From contig NZ_CP108508.1 of NCBI RefSeq assembly GCF_035917275.1, forward strand, positions 4,340,001 through 4,404,000: 64,000 nt of DNA, in the 5' to 3' direction. Under the pieces are notes generated by a model, which was not told where the DNA came from, did not search any database, and was given only the letters and a program-made list of their open reading frames with translations. This document shows positions 1 through 6,645 of this stretch, one piece after another; within the stretch, counting starts at the first letter, position 1, and the number at the start of each line of letters is the position of its first letter. A program made the translations under genes and the position numbers. The DNA is from Streptomyces sp. NBC_01237 (GTDB taxonomy: Bacteria; Actinomycetota; Actinomycetes; Streptomycetales; Streptomycetaceae).

Positions 1-1
1 C

Positions 2-874
2 CTCGCCGGCCTGATGCTGCTGCCGCTCCTGGTCGCCGCGGTCCTGGAGGCGTTCGGCTCGCTGCGGACCGCGTCCTCGCTGCGCCGCCCGCCACGCGGT
101 CTCTCCGGCCATGTCGTCCTCCTGGGCCTCGGCAAGATCGGTACGAGGGTCCTCGTCCACCTCCGCGAACTCGACATTCCCGTGGTGGTCGTGGAGGAGG
201 ACCCCGAGGCCCGCGGCATCCCGCTGGCGCGGAGCCTGCACGTCCCGACGGTGCTGGGCGACGTCACCCAGGAAGGGGTCCTGGAAGCGGCCAAGATCCG
301 CCGCGCCCGCGCCCTGCTGGCCCTCACCAGCATCGACACCACCAATCTGGAGGCCGCGCTGTACGCCCGCTCGGTGAAGCCGGACCTCAGGGTGGCTCTG
401 CGGCTGTACGACGACGAGTTCGCCACCGCCGTCTACCGCACCCTGCGCACCGCACACCCCCAGGCCCTGACCCGCTCGCGTTCCGTGTCCCACCTGGCCG
501 CCCCATCCTTCGCGGTCGCCATGATGGGCCGCCAGATCCTCGGCGCGGTCCCGGTGGAACGCAAGGTCATGCTCTTCGCCGCGCTGGAGGTCGCCGGGCA
601 CCCCCAACTGGAGGACCACACCGTGGAACAGGCGTTCCGCGCGGGCGCCTGGCGGGTCCTCGCCCTGGACGCCACCCCGCCCGCCGACCGCAACCCGGAC
701 CTGGCCGCCGTCCCCCCGTACGACCCGGAAGGCACCGATCAGCCCTCGGGCCTGATCTGGGACCTGCACCCCGGCTACGTCCTGCGCGCCGAGGACCGGG
801 TGGTCATCGCCGCGACCCGCCGTGGCCTGGCCGAACTGCTGCGCCGCCGGAGCTCCGTGTCACCGCACCGCTGA
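2..874 (+). CDS. RCK/TrkA-N NAD-binding protein, C-terminal part (5' end outside window)
   Basis: The reading frame is open to the window edge, so this is the C-terminal part of a longer protein. It begins in a hydrophobic stretch (LAGLMLLPLLVAAVL), which looks like the last membrane helix, followed by a Rossmann-type RCK domain with the dinucleotide motif GLGKIG and an acidic VVEED at the end of the second strand. The rest resembles the regulatory half of K+ channels or TrkA-like transporters, which bind NAD(H) or ATP and gate K+ flux at the membrane. It converges on trpS with about 40 bp between the stop codons. The family is clear; the exact transporter type is not, because the pore part is missing. 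Confidence 0.75.
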   Translation, partial: LAGLMLLPLLVAAVLEAFGSLRTASSLRRPPRGLSGHVVLLGLGKIGTRVLVHLRELDIPVVVVEEDPEARGIPLARSLHVPTVLGDVTQEGVLEAAKIRRARALLALTSIDTTNLEAALYARSVKPDLRVALRLYDDEFATAVYRTLRTAHPQALTRSRSVSHLAAPSFAVAMMGRQILGAVPVERKVMLFAALEVAGHPQLEDHTVEQAFRAGAWRVLALDATPPADRNPDLAAVPPYDPEGTDQPSGLIWDLHPGYVLRAEDRVVIAATRRGLAELLRRRSSVSPHR

Positions 875-916
875 CCCTCCTGGCGGGGACGTGAGCAGGG
901 GCTTGAGGGGGTGGCC

Positions 917-2083
917 CTACCGGAGAGCTCCCATCGCCCCGCGTACCTCGTCCAGGGTGGCCTCCGCGACGGTGTTGGCCCGTTCGTTGCCCGCGCGGAG
1001 CACCGACCGTACGTACGCCATGTCCCGCGCGTACTCCGCCCGGCGGGCGCGGATCGGTGCCAGGTGGGTGTTGACCGCGTCGGTCACGGTCCGCTTGAGC
1101 GCGGCGCCGCCGCCGCCCCCGATCTCCGCCGCGACGTCGTGCGGGTCCCGGCCGAGGCACAGCGCGGCGAGCAGCACCAGGCTCGACACCCCGGGCCGGC
1201 CTTCGGGGTCGTAGGTGATGTGCCGGTCGGTGTCGGTCTTCGCCCCCTTGATGAGGCGCGCCGTCTCGTCGGCGGTGGCCCCGAGGGGGATGGAGTTGGC
1301 GCGGCTCTTGCTCATCTTGGTCCCGTCCGTGCCGAGGAGCAGCGGCGCGTCGGAGAGCAGCGCGTCCGGTTCCGGGAAGACGGCCCCGTACCGCTCGTTG
1401 AAGCGCCGGGCGACGGTACGGGTGATCTGGAGGTGCGGCAGCTGGTCCTGGCCGACCGGCACCACGTTGCCCTTGCAGAAGAGGATGTCGGCGGCCTGAT
1501 GCACCGGGTAGGTGAACATCAGCCCGCTGACCGTGGACTGCCGGGAGTGCGCGATCTCGTCCTTGACGGTGGGGTTGCGGCCCAGTTCGGCGACGGAGAC
1601 GAGGCTGAGGAAGGGCAGCAGGAGCTGGTTGAGGGCCGGGACCGCGCTGTGGTTGAAGACCGTGGAGCGGGCCGGGTCGATGCCGATGGCCAGATAGTCG
1701 AGCAGCAGCCCGTCCGTGTACGCGCCGAGCCGCTCGGCCACGTCCCGGTCGGTCAGGACCTGGTAGTCGGCGATGAGGACGAAGACGTCGACGCCGAGGT
1801 CCTGGAGCCGGACCCGGTTGTGCAGGGTGCCGAAGTAGTGCCCGAGGTGCAGGGCGCCGGTGGGACGGTCGCCGGTCAGGACCCGGAAGCGGCCGGGCGT
1901 CTGCCGGAGCTGCCGCTCCAGCTCGGCGCTGCGGCGCAGGGCGGGGGTGAGGGACAGCGGGTCGGTCCGGGTGTCCGAGGCGGCGGAGACGGCTGAGGCG
2001 GCTGAGGCGGCTGAGGCGGCTGGATCAGCGGTGGCGTCGGCGGGGGTGGGCATGGTGGTGGCATCGGTGGGGGTGGTGGTCAT
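917..2083 (-). CDS. trpS: tryptophanyl-tRNA synthetase (probable auxiliary, regulated type)
   Basis: Class I aminoacyl-tRNA synthetase that charges tRNA-Trp. HIGH-type motif HLGH lies at residues 79-82 and a full KMSKS at 256-260. The protein (388 aa) is longer than the usual ~335 aa because of an Ala/Ser-rich N-terminal tail (residues 1-60) encoded by 9-bp GGCTGAGGC-like repeats. The ATG has a GAGGAG site 7 nt upstream. Where bacterial housekeeping enzymes have D-Q-H (His43 in Geobacillus numbering, linked to indolmycin sensitivity) this one has D-Y-Q (106-108), so it resembles the auxiliary, indolmycin-resistant type. It is preceded by a leader peptide and attenuator, as reported for the auxiliary trpS1 of S. 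coelicolor. Resistance is an inference. Confidence 0.93.
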   Translation of the reverse strand: MTTTPTDATTMPTPADATADPAASAASAASAVSAASDTRTDPLSLTPALRRSAELERQLRQTPGRFRVLTGDRPTGALHLGHYFGTLHNRVRLQDLGVDVFVLIADYQVLTDRDVAERLGAYTDGLLLDYLAIGIDPARSTVFNHSAVPALNQLLLPFLSLVSVAELGRNPTVKDEIAHSRQSTVSGLMFTYPVHQAADILFCKGNVVPVGQDQLPHLQITRTVARRFNERYGAVFPEPDALLSDAPLLLGTDGTKMSKSRANSIPLGATADETARLIKGAKTDTDRHITYDPEGRPGVSSLVLLAALCLGRDPHDVAAEIGGGGGAALKRTVTDAVNTHLAPIRARRAEYARDMAYVRSVLRAGNERANTVAEATLDEVRGAMGALR

Positions 2084-2182
2084 GGGGTCTCTCCTCGCTG
2101 GTGGAGTGCGTGGAGGACGGCCCGCCGGTTCCGGTGTCTGTCCGTGTCCCTGCCGTACGGGAGGTGCCGTACGAGGGCAGCG

Positions 2183-2211
2183 AAAAGGGCCGTCCTTGTC
2201 GAACGGCCCTT
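2183..2211 (-). terminator. transcription attenuator upstream of trpS
   Basis: Perfect 9-bp stem AAGGGCCGT/ACGGCCCTT with a 9-nt loop, followed on the minus strand by a short T run (TTTT counting the last stem bases). It starts 26 nt after the leader stop codon and ends about 100 nt before the trpS ATG. Stalling at the two Trp codons would plausibly prevent it from forming when charged tRNA-Trp is scarce or the main synthetase is inhibited. Confidence 0.75.
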
Positions 2212-2237
2212 GTCCCGTGCAGGTGCTGTGGCCGCTC

Positions 2238-2279
2238 CTAGGAGGAGCGCCACCAATTCCGGCACAGTACGGAGGTCAT
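2238..2279 (-). CDS. trpS leader peptide with tandem Trp codons
   Basis: A 13-codon open frame reads MTSVLCRNWWRSS and then stop. Two adjacent TGG codons (positions 9-10) in so short a frame, upstream of a terminator-like hairpin and a Trp-tRNA synthetase gene, are the hallmark of ribosome-mediated attenuation. A small hairpin (GCTCCT/AGGAGC, 2234-2248) straddles its stop codon and could act as pause or competing structure. The -10 box lies 6 nt before the ATG, so the leader is probably translated from a leaderless mRNA. A longer 61-codon frame in the same stretch begins at a GTG inside this leader and runs into the trpS start; it has no Trp codon and is less likely to be used. Confidence 0.82.
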   Translation of the reverse strand: MTSVLCRNWWRSS

Positions 2280-2285
2280 GGCCCG

Positions 2286-2314
2286 AGTGTATCCCGCACC
2301 TGTCACCGGGTCAC
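2286..2314 (-). promoter_or_regulatory. promoter of the trpS leader
   Basis: -35 GTGACC and -10 TACACT with a 17-bp spacer on the minus strand. The -10 ends 6 nt before the leader ATG, so transcription should start on or next to the ATG. Plausible sigma-HrdB promoter; not tested. Confidence 0.55.
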
Positions 2315-2391
2315 GGCCCTTCACCGACCGGCCCCGCCAGAACTCCCGGCGACCGGCCACGGAGGTCCTCGTCGGCCCCGACGCCGTCGGT

Positions 2392-2510
2392 CCCAGCGGT
2401 CCTTGTCAGCCCCGGTGGTCCCAGCGGTCCTTGTCAGCCCCGGTGGTCCCAGCGGTCCTTGTCAGCCCCGGTGGCCCCAGCGGTCCTCGTCAGTCCCAGC
2501 GGTCCTCGTT
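2392..2510. repeat. 28-bp tandem repeat overlapping the stop codon of the muramidase gene
   Basis: CCCAGCGGTCC recurs at 2392, 2420, 2448 and 2476 (period 28), then at 2495 after a shortened 19-bp step inside the coding end. Read on the minus strand, each unit repeats the last codons and stop context of the muramidase gene (GAGGACCGCTGGGAC then TGA), so the array looks like successive duplications of the gene's 3' terminus. The remaining stretch between the array and the trpS promoter (2315-2391) holds nothing I can identify. Confidence 0.85.
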
Positions 2511-3608
2511 CAGGAAGCGTGCCACTCCCCGCCACGACCGGGGGCCCATCACCCCGTCGACCGGCCCCGTGTAGCCGTGCCCGGCGGCCAAGCGCTGGAG
2601 CGCCGCGTAGGTGTTCGTGCCCGGTACGCCGTCGACCGGGCCGGTGTACCCGTAGTGGTCGCGCAGATTGCGCTGCAGCGCGGCGTACGTGTTCGGGCCC
2701 GGTACCCCGTCCACCGGGCCGGTGTAGCCCGACTCGATCGACAGCCAGTGCTGCGCCCGCTTCCAGAACGCCGTGTCCGGGACACCGCTCTGCTCCGTCG
2801 GTGTCTTCGGCAGCGTGCCGCCGGGCGGGTCACCGCCCCCGTCCACCGGGTCGAAGGCCCAGCCGCGCGCCAGGTTGAGGTCCACGGCGGGGGCACCACC
2901 GGCAGAGCCGACCGAGGTGTACTGGTGGACGGCCCAGTCGGGGTACCGGCCGCCGAGGTCGGGTTCGTCGTGGCGGGTGCCGTCGTTCGGGCCGTAGACC
3001 GCCACCCACAGCCGGGCGCCGGTGGCGATGGTGCGGTCCCAGGTGCCCGCGCGGAGGTTGGCGGCGCCGATGTAGAACCACGGCACGATCTCGCCCAGCC
3101 GGGCCTGGACCGTCCGGAACCACTCCGCCGCCTGAGCGTCGTCCCAGAGCCGGGTGGAGTCGTCCAGCACCTCGTCGTCCAGGGCCAGGACGTCGCCGGG
3201 GCGGTAGTCGTGCAGATGGTCCACGAAGTATCCGGCCGCGTCCGCCGGGGTCTGGAAGTCGCCGGACAGCCAGTAGTGGCCGACGCGCTGGCCCGCCGCA
3301 CGGGCGCCGTCGACCTGCTCGGCGTAGTGCGGGCTGACGTAGGGCCCCTCGGCCAGCTGGCTGCCGCCCGCTTTGACGATCGCGAACTCCTGGCCCTCGG
3401 AGCGGGCCAGTGCGAAATCGATTCCGGCCTGGGTGGTGCCGACGTCGATGCCCCGCAGCTCGGCCACGGCGGCCGGCGCGGCGGTCCGGCGACCGGGAGC
3501 GGGAACGGGAACGGGGGCGGCCGACGCCGTGGGGGCGGCGACCAGCGCGCCGCCCGCGGGGGCCAGCGCCGCGACGGCGAGGCCGCGCAACCATGTCCTT
3601 CTGCGCAT
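2490..3608 (-). CDS. secreted GH25-like muramidase with three C-terminal peptidoglycan-binding-like repeats
   Basis: Predicted cell-wall hydrolase (372 aa), exported by a twin-arginine-like signal (MRRRTWLRGLAVAALA, cleavage near residue 30). A glycoside hydrolase 25-like domain follows, starting at RGIDVGTTQAGIDF (catalytic Asp candidate in GIDVG) with acidic ALDDE further on. The C-terminus has three copies of GYTGPVDGVxGPxTYxALQR, a short PG_binding_1-like unit of about 24 residues. The ATG at 3608 has GGAGG at the right distance; a longer upstream frame lacks one. Its stop codon lies in a 28-bp minisatellite. Substrate (muramic acid-GlcNAc bond) is inferred from the family. Confidence 0.8.
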   Translation of the reverse strand: MRRRTWLRGLAVAALAPAGGALVAAPTASAAPVPVPAPGRRTAAPAAVAELRGIDVGTTQAGIDFALARSEGQEFAIVKAGGSQLAEGPYVSPHYAEQVDGARAAGQRVGHYWLSGDFQTPADAAGYFVDHLHDYRPGDVLALDDEVLDDSTRLWDDAQAAEWFRTVQARLGEIVPWFYIGAANLRAGTWDRTIATGARLWVAVYGPNDGTRHDEPDLGGRYPDWAVHQYTSVGSAGGAPAVDLNLARGWAFDPVDGGGDPPGGTLPKTPTEQSGVPDTAFWKRAQHWLSIESGYTGPVDGVPGPNTYAALQRNLRDHYGYTGPVDGVPGTNTYAALQRLAAGHGYTGPVDGVMGPRSWRGVARFLNEDRWD

Positions 3609-3782
3609 GGGCTTCCTCCGGATGTGGGGGATGGAGGTACGGGTACGGGAAAGCGGGAACAGCCGTTCCTCTACCCCCGTGCGCAGCCGAACATGGCCTC
3701 CACCAAAGGGAGTTCGCAAACACTACGGTCTGCGATCGCTTGAGCGCTCTCGGCCCCGAACCGGCCGCCTCGGCCCCCGCCG

Positions 3783-3911
3783 CTACTTCTTGGCGTGCTC
3801 ACCCACGTAGAAGAGGATCCAGATGAAGCCCGCGAAGATGTGCGTCGCGAAGACGTAGACGAAGACACGCAGGGCGACGCCCCGCTCCTTCCAGCGCTCG
3901 CTCTCGCTCAT
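3783..3911 (-). CDS. 42-residue single-pass membrane protein (DUF6126-like)
   Basis: A short frame reads MSESERWKERGVALR, then a hydrophobic helix (VFVYVFATHIFAGFIWILFYVG), then EHAKK and stop. The charged ends and single ~22-residue helix fit a small inner-membrane protein. Proteins of this length and layout are common in Streptomyces and, from memory, are classed as DUF6126. Function is unknown. It sits upstream of the muramidase gene in the same orientation, separated by about 170 bp, and points away from the flavin monooxygenase gene. Confidence 0.7.
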   Translation of the reverse strand: MSESERWKERGVALRVFVYVFATHIFAGFIWILFYVGEHAKK

Positions 3912-4037
3912 GCCGCCGCCCTCTGTCGCGCCGGGCTACGGCCTCTCCGGCCCGGCCTCCAGCGTACGGCCGGGACGGCCTCGGGGCGGGAAGGGAATAG
4001 GACCATGGGGTGACCCGTTGTAGGGTGTGTTCACATA

Positions 4038-4053
4038 GTTCAATGTTCAACTA
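4038..4053 (+). promoter_or_regulatory. putative operator GTTCAATGTTCAACTA (shared with pirin)
   Basis: The 16-mer lies 38 nt before the ATG of the flavin monooxygenase gene. The same element, with one difference (GTTCACTGTTCAACTA in gene direction), lies 36 nt before the pirin ATG at 36634. It contains a direct repeat of GTTCA and, with flanks, an imperfect inverted repeat (ATAGTT...AACTAT). A MarR- or TetR-type binding site is a reasonable guess; no such regulator is adjacent to either gene. Confidence 0.6.
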
Positions 4054-4091
4054 TCCGCACAGCGGATTCCACTTCTTTGGAGGCGGGCGCC

Positions 4092-5237
4092 ATGCAGTTC
4101 GGGATCTTCACCGTCGGGGATGTCACCACCGACCCCACGACCGGCACGACACCGAGCGAGCACGAGCGGATCAAGGCGACCCTCGCCATCGCGCTCAAGG
4201 CCGAGGAAGTCGGTCTGGACGTCTTCGCGACGGGTGAGCACCACAACCCTCCGTTCGTCCCGTCCTCGCCGACGACGACGCTCGGCTACATCGCCGCCCG
4301 CACCGAGAACCTGATCCTGTCCACCTCCACCACACTGATCACCACCAATGACCCGGTGAAGATCGCCGAGGACTACGCCACCCTCCAGCACCTCGCGGAC
4401 GGCCGCGTCGACCTGATGATGGGCCGCGGCAACACCGGACCGGTCTACCCCTGGTTCGGCAAGGACATCCGCCAGGGCATCCCGATGGCCATCGAGAACT
4501 ACGCCCTGCTCCACAAGCTGTGGCGCGAGGACGTCGTCGACTGGGAGGGCAAGTTCCGTACGCCGCTCCAGTCGTTCACCGCGACCCCGCGCCCGCTGGA
4601 CGGCATCCCGCCCTTCGTCTGGCACGGCTCCATCCGCTCCCCGGAGATCGCGGAACAGGCCGCGTACTACGGCGACGGCTTCTTCCACAACAACATCTTC
4701 TGGCCCATGGAGCACACCAGGAAGATGGTCGACCTCTACCGCAAGCGCTACGCCCACTACGGCCACGGCACCGCCGAACAGGCCATCGTGGGTCTCGGCG
4801 GCCAGGTGTTCATGCGGAAGAACTCGCAGGACGCGGTACGGGAGTTCCGCCCGTACTTCGACAACGCACCGGTCTACGGACACGGGCCGTCCCTGGAGGA
4901 GTTCACCGAGCAGACGCCGCTGACCGTCGGTTCCCCGCAGGAGGTCATCGAGCGGACCCTGTCCTTCCGGGAGTCCGTCGGCGACTACCAGCGCCAGCTG
5001 TTCCTGATGGACCACGCGGGACTGCCGCTGAAGACGGTCCTGGAGCAGCTCGACATCCTCGGCGAGGAAGTCGTGCCCGTACTGCGCAAGGAGTTCGCCA
5101 ACCTGCGCCCCGCCGGAGTCCCGGACTCCGCCCCCATCCACCCGGCGGTCACCGCCGCCCGCGCGGCCCGCATCGCCGACGCCGACGACACCGCCCGTAC
5201 CGCCCCTACCGCCCTTACCGCCCAGAAGGAGGTCTGA
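4092..5237 (+). CDS. LLM-class flavin-dependent oxidoreductase
   Basis: Bacterial luciferase-like monooxygenase (381 aa) using reduced FMN and O2, probably cytoplasmic. It begins MQFGIFTVGDVT and has the expected family features: ATGEHHNPPF, then GYIAARTENLILSTSTTLI, and LADGRVDLMMGRGNTGPVYPW. It resembles the CE1758-like subfamily, which is genetically paired with an NADPH-dependent FMN reductase. That partner follows 4 nt downstream, so the two form a two-component monooxygenase operon. The ATG at 4092 has GGAGG 8-9 nt upstream. The substrate is unknown. The operator shared with pirin suggests a joint role, perhaps in quinone, flavonoid or redox stress, which is inference. Confidence 0.88.
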   Translation: MQFGIFTVGDVTTDPTTGTTPSEHERIKATLAIALKAEEVGLDVFATGEHHNPPFVPSSPTTTLGYIAARTENLILSTSTTLITTNDPVKIAEDYATLQHLADGRVDLMMGRGNTGPVYPWFGKDIRQGIPMAIENYALLHKLWREDVVDWEGKFRTPLQSFTATPRPLDGIPPFVWHGSIRSPEIAEQAAYYGDGFFHNNIFWPMEHTRKMVDLYRKRYAHYGHGTAEQAIVGLGGQVFMRKNSQDAVREFRPYFDNAPVYGHGPSLEEFTEQTPLTVGSPQEVIERTLSFRESVGDYQRQLFLMDHAGLPLKTVLEQLDILGEEVVPVLRKEFANLRPAGVPDSAPIHPAVTAARAARIADADDTARTAPTALTAQKEV

Positions 5238-5241
5238 CCCC

Positions 5242-5910
5242 GTGTCCACCACGTTCACGAACGAGCCGCTGAGGATCGTGGCCGTCTCGGCCGGGCTGAG
5301 TCAGCCCTCCTCCACCCGGCTGCTGGCCGACCGGCTGGCAGCGGCCGCCCGCGAGCGGCTGGGGGCGGAGCAGGACCGCACCGTCGAGATCCAGGTCGTC
5401 GAGCTGCGCGACCTTGCCGTCGACATCGCCAACCACCTGGTCACCGGCTTCCCGCCACGTGCCCTGAAGGAGGCGATCGAGGCGGTGACGGAGGCCGACG
5501 GGCTGATAGCGGTGACGCCGATCTTCACGGCCTCCTACAGCGGACTGTTCAAGTCGTTCTTCGACCTGATCGACAACACGGCCCTGACCGGAAAGCCGGT
5601 GGTGATCGCGGCGACCGGCGGCACGGCCCGGCACTCGCTGGTCCTGGAGCATGCGCTGCGTCCGCTCTTCGCCTACCTGCGGGCGGTCACCGTACCGACG
5701 TCCGTGTACGCGGCGTCGGAGGACTGGGGCTCGTCCGGTGACGAGTACACCGAGGGCCTGCCCTCCCGCATCAGGCGGGCGGGCGGCGAACTGGCCTCGG
5801 CGGTCATGGGCCGGACGGTCTCCGGAGCGGCCAGGACGCCCGGCGTGGACGACGGCGAGGAAGCGGTCGTGCCGTTCGAGCAGCAGCTCGCGGACCTGCG
5901 ACTGGACTGA
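5242..5910 (+). CDS. NADPH-dependent FMN reductase (partner of the LLM oxidoreductase)
   Basis: Flavodoxin-fold reductase (222 aa) predicted to supply reduced FMN to the upstream monooxygenase. The N-terminal strand-loop RIVAVSAGLSQPSSTRLLADRL matches the phosphate-binding loop, and GLIAVTPIFTASYSGLFKSF matches the second flavin-contact region. It resembles the CE1759-type reductases found next to LLM genes. The GTG start has GGAGG overlapping the end of the preceding gene and sits 4 nt after that stop, so translation is probably coupled. No separate promoter is seen. Confidence 0.87.
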   Translation: MSTTFTNEPLRIVAVSAGLSQPSSTRLLADRLAAAARERLGAEQDRTVEIQVVELRDLAVDIANHLVTGFPPRALKEAIEAVTEADGLIAVTPIFTASYSGLFKSFFDLIDNTALTGKPVVIAATGGTARHSLVLEHALRPLFAYLRAVTVPTSVYAASEDWGSSGDEYTEGLPSRIRRAGGELASAVMGRTVSGAARTPGVDDGEEAVVPFEQQLADLRLD

Positions 5911-6084
5911 CCGGACCGACCCGCCGCGTGGCAGGTTGTCCTGTTTGATTACAGTTGGCTGGAAAGCCGAGCAAAGAACAGCAAAGCCAAGAAAAGGCCG
6001 CACTTGACCGGACTTGGCGAAACTCGACCGACCTCGGCCGACCGACCGTAATCGAACCGAGCTGTGACCGAGCTGGAGGCAGAT

Positions 6085-6507
6085 ATGGGCAGGATCGTCG
6101 TGGGCGTGGACGGCTCCGATTCGTCGATCAAGGCACTGCGCTGGGCCGTACGTCAGGCCGAACTGACCGGTGACTCGGTGGAGGCCGTGAACAGCTGGGA
6201 GTACCCCGCGACCAGCTGGGCGTCCATGATGCCGGGCATGCCGGAGGACTTCGATCCGCAGGCGCTGGCGACCGTGTCCCTCAGCGAGGCCCTTGAGGAG
6301 TCCCTCGGCGCCGAGGGAGCGGCCGCGGTCAGCAAGATCGTGGTGATCGGCAACCCGGCCCAGGCCCTGCTCGACCGGGCCAAGGGCGCGAACCTGCTGG
6401 TGGTGGGCGCCCGCGGGTACAGCGGCTTCAAGGCGACGCTCCTCGGCTCGGTCAGCCTCCATGTCACCCAGCACGCGCCCTGCCCGGTGACCGTGGTGCG
6501 CGACTGA
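6085..6507 (+). CDS. universal stress protein (UspA family)
   Basis: Single UspA domain (140 aa). It opens with GRIVVGVDGSDSSIKALRWA and ends with the ATP-binding signature GARGYSGFKATLLGSVS followed by CPVTVVR, so nucleotide binding is likely. The ATG at 6085 is preceded by GGAGG at 5 nt; a GTG 21 nt upstream is less well placed. The gene is monocistronic, with about 170 bp upstream and a hairpin downstream. The role in stress or dormancy is known only at family level. Confidence 0.9.
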   Translation: MGRIVVGVDGSDSSIKALRWAVRQAELTGDSVEAVNSWEYPATSWASMMPGMPEDFDPQALATVSLSEALEESLGAEGAAAVSKIVVIGNPAQALLDRAKGANLLVVGARGYSGFKATLLGSVSLHVTQHAPCPVTVVRD

Positions 6508-6580
6508 CGGACCGCTGCCGGGGCACGGTGCGGAAGCTGCCGGTGAGTGATCGCTGAGCGGTCCGGGTTTTCCGGGCGGG

Positions 6581-6616
6581 CGGGCGGACCTGCGCGATGT
6601 CGCGCGGGCCCGCCCG
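6581..6616 (+). terminator. GC-rich hairpin downstream of the universal stress gene
   Basis: 16-nt arms (6581-6596 and 6601-6616) pair at 14 of 16 positions around a 4-nt loop. There is no T run, as is common in Streptomyces. It lies 30 bp before the next gene's ATG, so it could also affect that gene's 5' region. Confidence 0.45.
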
Positions 6617-6645
6617 TTGTCAGTGGGGCCTCCTATCGTGTGGTC

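Noticed and set aside
2080..2265. 61-codon frame upstream of trpS
   Set aside because: It overlaps the leader in another frame, has no Trp codons and runs into the trpS start. The 13-codon WW leader explains the region better.
1860..3743. Long open frames on the strand opposite to the trpS and muramidase genes
   Set aside because: Very GC-rich coding DNA gives long antisense frames. The sense genes have domains and ribosome sites; these have Arg/Pro/Gly-rich composition without domains.
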